NCBI GenBank assembly: GCA_022385805.1
Contig: MU277839.1
Span: 1 to 16,051 of the forward strand
Reading direction: 5' to 3'
From: Pilatotrama ljubarskyi
Taxonomy: Eukaryota > Basidiomycota > Agaricomycetes > Polyporales > Polyporaceae
DNA length: 16,051 nt
The position numbers and the translations under genes are program-made. Within the stretch, counting starts at the first letter, position 1. Each line of letters starts with the position of its first letter. The notes beneath the pieces were generated by a model that had not been told where the DNA came from, did no database searches, and saw only the letters and a program-made list of their open reading frames with translations. Positions 10,664-16,051 of the stretch are shown one piece after another.

Positions 10664-10719
10664 GTAAGTCGCCTTTTTTCACGTTGTTCGACCACTCTGA
10701 CCTGCTCGCTAGCACGCAG
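10664..10719 (+). other. Isolated intron-like segment
   Basis: GTAAGT donor, CTGAC branch-point-like element and CGCAG acceptor span 56 bp, the size of verified introns in this window. If spliced, the frame with ATG at 10624 runs into a downstream frame ending at a TGA near 10890, encoding a short arginine-rich peptide I do not recognise. It may mark an uncharacterised transcript or be chance. Confidence 0.2.
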
Positions 10720-11021
10720 CTACCCGGATATCCTTGCAGACCTCTCGAGCTGCCCGTAAAACGCTCGCTCGCTGGCTCCGGCAACTCTCCTCGCCCCGCA
10801 GCAGCCCAGCGCGGAGGGCGGAGGAGCTGCAGTTACAGGGTGCGGGCGTTGTTGAGCGCGCCTGCGAAAGAGAAGCGGGTACTGGGGCCTGAAGTCGCTC
10901 AGGTGGCGGCACCTTGCTCCAAAGGAAGGGAAGCGAGCACCGATGTCGTCCTGCGCGCTGCTTTGCAGCCTCGCGTCCGCGCGCCCTGTGGTCTTGAGGA
11001 CGACTGCGACTCCCCGCTGGG

Positions 11022-11052
11022 CTCTCCCTCTCTCTCCCTCTCTCTTTCTTCC
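11022..11052 (+). repeat. Pyrimidine (CT) tract
   Basis: About 31 consecutive C/T bases with a repeating CTCTCCCTCT pattern, followed by CAG and 12 nt later by GTGAGC. It is a simple-sequence repeat, though it also resembles the polypyrimidine end of an intron. Confidence 0.6.
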
Positions 11053-12684
11053 AGCCTCTCTCCAAGGTGAGCTTGATCTTTGCCTCGCTGGCGGCGAGGG
11101 CGACCGACCACGACGGCGCAAGATGGAGGCACAAGAACCGAAGGCTTCTCCCCACCCTCATCTGGCCCTCTGCAGCGTCGCTGGGCACCCCGCACTGCGT
11201 CCGCCGTCACTGTCCGCACTCCGTCATCCTTCACTGGGACGGTAGATGGGCTATGACCTTATGTAACCTGGTGTAAACACTTCGTAACTCGGTATAGCCC
11301 TAATGAATTGTCCGCGTGTCATCATGTCTACTCCGGAGCGACTGTGAGTCCTCGAGCTATCCTCCAGGATTCCTGCGGACCCTAGCCTCTGGCATCCGAG
11401 TTCGCGTACTCCTTGTACTGTTGTATTGTCTATGTACCCGCGAACCCACGGCGCGCACCGGTCCGCTGAATTCATGTCATGAATTTGATACCTATCGCCG
11501 AGACGCTAATGCATAGGATAGGACACAGTACTAGTACAACAATGATTGATGGAGTTCTCTGACAAGACATAACGGGCCAACTGATTACTCCAAGTCGAGT
11601 TCCCCAGCATCCTCCGCAAGCGCATACTCACCAATGTCCGCTGCATCCGCAAACAGCTCCCTGTGGCCCCGTTTCGTCGACGCCAGGGGCTCCATCTGTC
11701 GCATGGTGTGCTCCACCGGCGCACTGAGATTCTAACCGCGCCGATCTGTCGTCCGCATTGCGCATCAACTTGAGCAGCGATGCGATAGCAGCGTCTTCGT
11801 CCTCTTGAATCACCGCGAACGTTTTGTGCGACGCCCCCGCGCACCAGATGTCGTAGGCTGTGAACGCGGCGGTCCGGTTCGATGAGCGAGGCGACTGTCG
11901 CGCGGGACCAATGGGAGTAGCCACCGCAGCATCTGGAGACGCAAGTGCAAAGACCATGCGCAGAGCGGGCGGCGGCTCCTTCACGTCGCGGTCGAAGAGG
12001 CCACATGTGTAGGGGTTCATGTTCATGAAGACCGGGTATTGGATCTTGGCCCCGTAGTGCCGACTGTAATTCGCCTGGACAAAAATCGCTGTCACGTTCT
12101 CCTTCACCAAGCTGGTGCCGATGAGGACAGGAATGACAATGTTGATCCCGACCTGTTCATCTGGGCAGATGATTGCCGCACCGCATGAGATTGCGAGGAG
12201 GAGATACGCCTGGTTGACGACCTCGTAGCTCCGGACCTTGTTGAAGTGGTTGAAGTAGATGAGCGCCTCCTGGAACGCCGTGTGGAGCGGTGTCGTGGCG
12301 AACTCGGCGGTGTGATATGCGCGGGGAAGGCTGGCTGCACATTCCTCGGCCCTCTCCCTTCCAAAGAGCGCCTCCAAGAACTGACGCACGGCCCTGACGA
12401 TGGGCCGCTGAACGGCACCGTCGTACTTGGGGTCGGAGCCATCGTGAGAGGAGGATCCGGGGAAGGGCGATCTGCCGAGGACGAACGTGGTCGCGCAATC
12501 ACGTGCATATAGCAGCAACAAGGCTGCGGCAAGTCCCCTCTCTCGCCTAGGTCGAGAAGGGAGCGTTCGAAGTAACCAGTGGCGGTCACCAATGGGTCCC
12601 GCCGTATACGGTAGCTCCAACTTGAAGCCTGTGCCTTTCCGTCTGACCACCTGGAGCCAATCATCAGACGGCACGCAGCCTCTG

Positions 12685-12689
12685 CGAGC
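12685..12689 (+). repeat. Target-site duplication, left copy (CGAGC)
   Basis: Matches 12956-12960 exactly and directly abuts the TG end of the solo LTR. Confidence 0.85.
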
Positions 12690-12955
12690 TGTTGAGCAGG
12701 GCTTGGCACGCAGCGGAAAGCCCGCTAGGCTCAGCTTACCTGTGGAGCACTTGATAGAGGCACACGTAGTGGTTGAGAGAAGAAAGCGACCTAGAGATCC
12801 GCTCCTACAGAGCGGTCTTATATACTACTGTACATGTGGCTGTGCTAGAACTATCCAGTATCTACCAGCCACGAACTCTATCGTCCGCGTGTCAGCACCT
12901 ATGACTAAGTGCGACCGGTTGACTATGCTGCTATTAGTAAGCGCCTAGTTCAACA
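12690..12955 (-). mobile_element. Solo LTR of the copia-type element
   Basis: A 266 bp element with TGTTGA...TCAACA ends, flanked on both sides by CGAGC (12685-12689 and 12956-12960), a perfect 5-bp target-site duplication. It is the reverse complement of the 5' LTR at 13407-13672, with 11 mismatches by eye (about 4%, mostly transitions) and no gaps. No internal sequence remains, so it is a recombined solo LTR. Removing it with one CGAGC rejoins the pseudogene frame across SEPLL|AEAA. Its own TATA (TATATAAG on the minus strand, 12824-12817) faces the pseudogene's 3' half. Confidence 0.9.
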
Positions 12956-12960
12956 CGAGC
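12956..12960 (+). repeat. Target-site duplication, right copy (CGAGC)
   Basis: Directly follows the CA end of the solo LTR and equals the left copy. Confidence 0.85.
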
Positions 12961-13406
12961 AACGGCTCTGATGCGGAAGCGGTGATGATGGGTGAAAATC
13001 CAGGGCCTGCATACATACAAGAGTAGATGCATGTGATTCACAACCAGACCACGCTCCACATTGGCATCCTGCTGGAATAGCTGGACTGGGTTGAATTTGA
13101 TCGGGATGCGGACAGCAATGCATGCCAATATACCCTGCTCCGACATTGAGTGGAACCGAAGATCTGAGGTTTTGAGAAGCTTCTGGCAAGCAAGGTCAAA
13201 GATCCAGTGGTGGACCATGTGATCGCCTTATGCTATTGCAGCATCGTACATGGCGGGAAATCTTTGGGTTCAAGGTCAGTAAGAGCGAGGGTACAGGGGA
13301 GAGAACAGAGAGACTGACAATGGATGGCCTAGATGGACGATATGATGAGTAGACGCAACCTCCCTCAACGTCCAGTCCTTGTCATGGGTGATAACACTGA
13401 GCCAAG

Positions 13407-13672
13407 TGTTGAACTAGGCGCTTAGTAATAGCAGCATAGTCAATCGGTCGCACTTAGTCATAGGTGCTGATGCACGGACAATAGAGTTCGTGGCTGGTAA
13501 ATACTGGATAGTTCTAGCACAGCCACATGTACAGTAGTATATAAGACCGCTCTGTAGGAGCAGATCTAAAAGTCGCTTTCTTCTCTCAACCACTACGTGT
13601 GCCTCTATCAAGTGCTCCACAGGTAAGCTGAGCCTAGCGGGCTTTCCGCTGCGTGCCAAGCCCTGCTCAACA
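13407..13672 (+). repeat. 5' LTR of the copia-type element
   Basis: 266 bp from TGTTGAACTAGGCG to GCCCTGCTCAACA, with TG...CA ends and a 6-bp terminal inverted repeat TGTTGA/TCAACA. It is the inverted counterpart of the solo LTR at 12690-12955. It carries a TATA box at 13538 and a consensus-like splice donor at 13623. U3, R and U5 borders cannot be fixed without transcript data or the 3' LTR. Confidence 0.9.
13538..13545 (+). promoter_or_regulatory. LTR promoter TATA box
   Basis: TATATAAG lies about halfway through the LTR and is conserved in the solo LTR. Transcription would be expected to start some 30 bp downstream, near 13570, placing the rest of the LTR in the R-U5 part of the RNA. Confidence 0.55.
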
Positions 13673-13927
13673 GATTATGAGCCCTGCTTGATGCCTGAGC
13701 ATGCGCCCTCGTTGGCTGCAACTCGGTGCTCACAGCTCAGCCTAACCCCGACATCGCCTTTTGATGGCTCGACGTCGTGGAGCACAGCGAGCGCCTTCGT
13801 GGCCGCTGCTTGACACTGTGCGCCCACTGTGGCTGCCGTTGTCAAGGGAGCTGTCAGCATTGCTGCATAGCGCCGCTATGGCCACTCTCATTGCGCATGG
13901 ACATATGCTGACTGTCTGTCTCCACAG
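13623..13927 (+). other. Candidate leader intron of the retrotransposon
   Basis: CAG|GTAAGC donor inside the LTR, GCTGAC branch-point-like element at 13907-13912, and a CCACAG acceptor ending at 13927. Removal of these 305 nt would take out the primer-binding site and the leader ATGs (13677, 13690, 13764) and make the ATG at 13947 the first in this part of the mRNA. This is inference from splice signals only; the length exceeds the 50-60 bp introns of neighbouring genes. Confidence 0.3.
13673..13687 (+). other. Primer-binding site, tRNA-iMet half-molecule type
   Basis: Directly after the LTR comes GATTATGAGCCCTGC. Its complement, GCAGGGCTCATAATC, fits the anticodon arm of initiator tRNA-Met (stem CAGGG, loop with CAT anticodon), except possibly at its outer bases. 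It does not resemble the 3' CCA end of a tRNA. Drosophila copia is known to use the 5' half of initiator tRNA-Met in this way. The match to this organism's own tRNA is inferred, since that gene is not in the window. Confidence 0.6.
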
Positions 13928-13946
13928 AACTCCCTCCATCACCAAC

Positions 13947-15218
13947 ATGTCCAACCAGCTCCAGCAAGTTGTCCCCATCTTCGACGGCGCCGGCTACCAG
14001 CGCTGGGCAGACCTCATGAAGGCCTACCTTCAGCAGCAGGAAGTCTGGATCGTCGTCAACTCTCCTCCGGGTTTGGGTGCTCCCACACTCGCTCCGGACG
14101 GCTCCAACCGCACTGAGGTCTTCACTTGGGCTCAAGCCGAGTCCAAGGCCCAAGGCAGCATTTGCCTGCGTCTCAACCAGGAGGTCTCCGAGATCGTCAA
14201 AGGCGAGACCACGGCGAAGGGACTCTGGGAGGAGCTCAAGCAGCTCTACGGCAAGACGTCGGCCATGGGGACGTTCAACTTCTTCAAGGCCGCCATCAAC
14301 ACCCATATCCCCGCGAACGAGGACCCTGGTCCTGCCATCGCGAAGATTCAGAGCAATCTGGATCGCCTCGCGAGCGCAGGTCTCGACATCTCGGGTAACC
14401 TGCGCGCCCTTATCATTCTGGGTGCCGCACCTCCGCGCTACGAGACCGCTATCCAGCTCTGTCTAAATGACAATGAGCTAGCAGAGCTCACAACGGGCAA
14501 CGCGCGGGAGGCCCTCATTGCCTCATGGGAGGCGACGAACAGCAGACAGCGCTCACAGCAGAGCACCGGCCCTCAGGCCAGTAAGCTCAGCGCAATCAAG
14601 CGCAAGGGGAATGACCCCAACTTCTCGCAGCAGCAGCGCTCCTCCAGGCAGCAGCAGCAGCAGCAGCAGAAGAAGGCCAAGCGCGGCAAGCGTGCCGGCA
14701 AAGGCGGCAAAGGCAAGCAGCGTGACAATGGTCATCACGACCACGCGCACCTTGCATCCACAGTCACCGTCGCCACCAACCCATCCGTCGTCGACCCTCG
14801 CGCTCTCTTGCGCAAGCCGGTCAAAGTCAACGGTCTGGAGGGGGAATCTAAGTACCCCACTCTCAAGCGTGCCTTCGGTCTTGCTCGCGAGATCGACGTC
14901 ACCCCCTCCTTTGAGACTCTTCGGACTCTCGAAGACGTCGTTCGCAACGACAAGGGTGAAGGCAGCAGCCAGATCGTCGAGGTCGACTCGGACAGCGACT
15001 CGCACGCGTCAAAGCGCACTCACCTCTCTCTGGCTGAGCACATTGACTGGGTCAGCAACGTCGACCTTGGTGAGGCAATTGACCACCACCTCAACGACAA
15101 GAACACCGACGAGGACTACGACGTCGCAGTCACTCCTGACAGTGACATCGAGGACAAAATCGCACGCGCTGCCGGACTTGACGAGCAGTACTATGAGCAG
15201 ATGAGCTGCGGCAACTAG
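13947..15218 (+). CDS. gag: Gag polyprotein of the copia-type retrotransposon
   Basis: 423 residues from ATG 13947 (context ACCAACATG) to TAG 15216-15218. The start begins MSNQLQQVVPIFDGAGYQRW, the expected N-terminus of copia Gag; the frame extends upstream to ATG 13764, but those extra residues do not look like Gag. Residues ~10-190 carry the Gag pattern GYQRWADLMKAYL ... LWEELKQLYG ... GTFNFFKAAIN ... RALIILGAAPPRYE. No CCHC zinc knuckle is seen. In its place, around residues 229-260, there is a glutamine run followed by lysine, arginine and glycine (KKAKRGKRAGKGGKGK), which could bind RNA. The C-terminal ~110 residues are acidic. Gag would form the cytoplasmic particle that packages element RNA. 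Confidence 0.88.
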   Translation: MSNQLQQVVPIFDGAGYQRWADLMKAYLQQQEVWIVVNSPPGLGAPTLAPDGSNRTEVFTWAQAESKAQGSICLRLNQEVSEIVKGETTAKGLWEELKQLYGKTSAMGTFNFFKAAINTHIPANEDPGPAIAKIQSNLDRLASAGLDISGNLRALIILGAAPPRYETAIQLCLNDNELAELTTGNAREALIASWEATNSRQRSQQSTGPQASKLSAIKRKGNDPNFSQQQRSSRQQQQQQQKKAKRGKRAGKGGKGKQRDNGHHDHAHLASTVTVATNPSVVDPRALLRKPVKVNGLEGESKYPTLKRAFGLAREIDVTPSFETLRTLEDVVRNDKGEGSSQIVEVDSDSDSHASKRTHLSLAEHIDWVSNVDLGEAIDHHLNDKNTDEDYDVAVTPDSDIEDKIARAAGLDEQYYEQMSCGN

Positions 15219-16051
15219 CGTGGGGGAGCATAGTTTACAGTCCCCTGTTTGTATAGTAGCTGAGAATCTATGTCAACATTCGCACTCGTTCGCTGAGTGT
15301 GCTAGATGTAAGGGCAAAGGGAAAGACGTCTCCATTCCCACATGGATGCTCGACTCTGGAGCATCGATGCACTTCACGTATGAGCTCGACGACTTCATTG
15401 AGTACGAACCGCTCAAAGAGTTCATACCGCTCAAAACAGCCAATGGATTTACATCCATTACAGGGGCAGGAACGGTCCTTCTGAATTGTCAGACAAACAA
15501 TCAGACCGTAACTGTGCACACCGCGCCAGTATACTACGTACAGGACCTGACCACTCGACTCCTGTCGTTGGGTCAATTTCTCCAAGATGGGATGAGCGTG
15601 CACGGAACCGCTAAGTTGATTAGCGTACACCAAGCGTCGGGGAAACCCTTTCTTGTGTTCCATCCGTGCTACCCCAGAGACACGATATACTGTGTCAAGA
15701 CGCTCCCTGTTCGGGATGCGATGGGGATGTTCCAGACTGTCTATAGTCTGGACTACAACACGATGCATCACCGCTTCGGACATCCGTCCAAAGATGTGCT
15801 GAGGCATGCGAGGGAGCATACTCGCAACTTCCCCGCGATTGATTTTCCTTTGGAAGATCCAATCTGTTGTGGTTGTGCGAAAGGGAAGATGCCCATGCGG
15901 CCTTTCCCTCCATCGCTCAAGCGCGCATCGAGACCGTTTGAACTCATTCACTCAGATCTCAAATCGCTGCCTTGCGACTCGTACCACAAGTATAAGTATG
16001 TCATCACGTATCTTGACGACTACACTTCACATGCCTGGACCACGCTCTTGC
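15205..16051 (+). CDS. pol: Pol (protease, GAG-pre-integrase, integrase), +1 frame to gag, runs off window
   Basis: The frame opens after a TGA at 15202-15204 and has no stop to the window end (about 282 codons). It lies +1 relative to gag, overlapping gag's last codons and stop. Features in order: a Cys/His patch CQHSHSFAECARCKGKGK (near 15271-15324), the protease active site WMLDSGASMHF at 15343 (catalytic D in DSGA), LSLGQFLQDGMSVHG, the GAG-pre-integrase finger HHRFGH ... CCGC (15766-15876), and the integrase core with first Asp in HSDLKS (near 15950) and LDDYTSHAW near the edge. Integrase remainder, reverse transcriptase and RNase H should follow outside. Expression probably needs frameshifting at the gag end, or splicing; a simple indel in this copy is also possible. 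Confidence 0.85.

Larger units (their letters stand above)
9529..11584. other. ~2 kb region without a recognisable gene
   Basis: This stretch follows the phosphatase stop and should begin with its 3' UTR. Open frames exist on both strands (for example 9649-10224 and 10339-11070 on +, 10709-11188 and 10899-11234 on -), but their translations are rich in R, P, S, C and H, lack any domain and overlap each other, as expected for non-coding GC-rich DNA. It contains one good intron-like signal pair (10664-10719) and a pyrimidine tract (11022-11052), listed separately. No tRNA-like cloverleaf was noticed. It may hold a non-coding or fast-evolving spliced transcript. Confidence 0.45.
11585..13406 (-). 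pseudogene. Broken gene for a conserved basidiomycete protein of unknown function
   Basis: Read on the minus strand from 13406 down to a TAA at 11587-11585. Family-like blocks appear in order: KDWTLREVA (~13360-13390), GDHMVHHWIFDLACQKLL, AVRIPIKFNP, PGFSPIITASASEPLL, then after the solo LTR AEAACRLMI, LLLLYARDCAT, YFNHFNKVRSYEVVNQAYL, VKENVTAIFVQ, FTAYDIWCAG and a C-terminus near KRGHRELFADAADI...GELDLE. I know this block order only from unnamed hypothetical proteins of agaricomycetes. Lesions: an in-frame TAA at 13230-13228 where a sense codon is expected, frame changes near 13009-13020, 12520-12545 and 11725-11745, a solo LTR at 12690-12955, and a full retrotransposon inserted at 13407. 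The 5' part should lie beyond the right edge. A probable intron runs from about 13340 to 13265. It is very unlikely to make an intact protein. Confidence 0.75.
13407..16051 (+). mobile_element. Ty1/copia-type LTR retrotransposon (5' part; 3' end outside window)
   Basis: Order: 266 bp LTR, primer-binding site, ~260 bp leader, gag, then pol with protease, GAG-pre-integrase and the start of integrase. Integrase follows protease directly, before any reverse transcriptase, which is the copia (Pseudoviridae) order and not the gypsy order. The pol frame is open to the edge, so the copy may be young. The 5 bp before it are CCAAG (13402-13406); the same five should follow its 3' LTR. It sits inside the pseudogene in antisense orientation to it. 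Confidence 0.9.

Noticed and set aside
9529..11584. tRNA, snoRNA or CRISPR-like structure
   Set aside because: No T-arm consensus, C/D-box pairing or regularly spaced direct repeats were found by eye.
12690..13672. A 983-bp fold-back DNA transposon or MITE with 266-bp inverted termini
   Set aside because: The left arm alone has TG...CA ends and its own CGAGC duplication, the arms differ by ~4%, the right arm is followed by a primer-binding site and gag, and the 451 bp between them encode pseudogene blocks.
13764..13946. N-terminal extension of Gag from the upstream in-frame ATG
   Set aside because: The extra 61 residues are R/L/H-rich and unlike a Gag start, while ATG 13947 begins the expected Gag pattern in good context; the region may be intronic.

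Overview
The window reads as nuclear DNA of a filamentous basidiomycete, probably an agaricomycete. The evidence is GC-rich coding sequence, genes cut by many 49-62 bp GT-AG introns, protein families typical of these fungi, and a Ty1/copia-type retrotransposon. All gene models were built by hand from splice signals, reading-frame continuity and remembered family motifs. No alignment or database search was possible.

Layout from left to right. (1) At 1-740 (+) lies the 3' part of an unnamed gene with a GWP-IPF motif and an acidic, serine-rich tail. (2) At 1227-3955 (-) lies an 11-exon half-size ABC transporter. It has intact Walker A, Q-loop, signature and Walker B motifs, but its normal C-terminus with the H-loop histidine is missing. 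(3) A ~700 bp divergent intergenic region separates it from (4) 4660-9528 (+), a 5-exon, ~1551-residue protein tyrosine phosphatase. This protein has an N-terminal rhodanese-like domain that lacks its cysteine, and a PTP domain split by a ~335-residue low-complexity insert. The architecture is that of fungal MAP-kinase phosphatases. Two perfect TGACGTCA sites lie in or next to this gene. (5) The ~2 kb at 9529-11584 contains no convincing gene, only one good intron-like signal pair and a pyrimidine tract.

(6) From 11585 to 13406 (-) there is a decayed copy of a conserved basidiomycete protein of unknown function. It carries a nonsense codon and at least three frame changes. It has also been hit twice by the same LTR family: a 266 bp solo LTR at 12690-12955 with a perfect CGAGC target duplication, and a second, oppositely oriented element whose 5' LTR starts at 13407. 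(7) That second element (13407 to beyond the window) has an LTR with a TATA box, a primer-binding site that looks complementary to the anticodon arm of initiator tRNA-Met (half-tRNA priming as in Drosophila copia), gag, and the start of pol (protease, GAG-pre-integrase, integrase) in the +1 frame relative to gag.

The most interesting points are the retroelement's expression signals (half-tRNA priming, a candidate leader intron, and a +1 frame change at a UAG-C stop), the ABC transporter missing its H-loop, and the phosphatase with its interrupted catalytic domain and paired CRE-like sites. I see no clear sign of a wholly new biological system.
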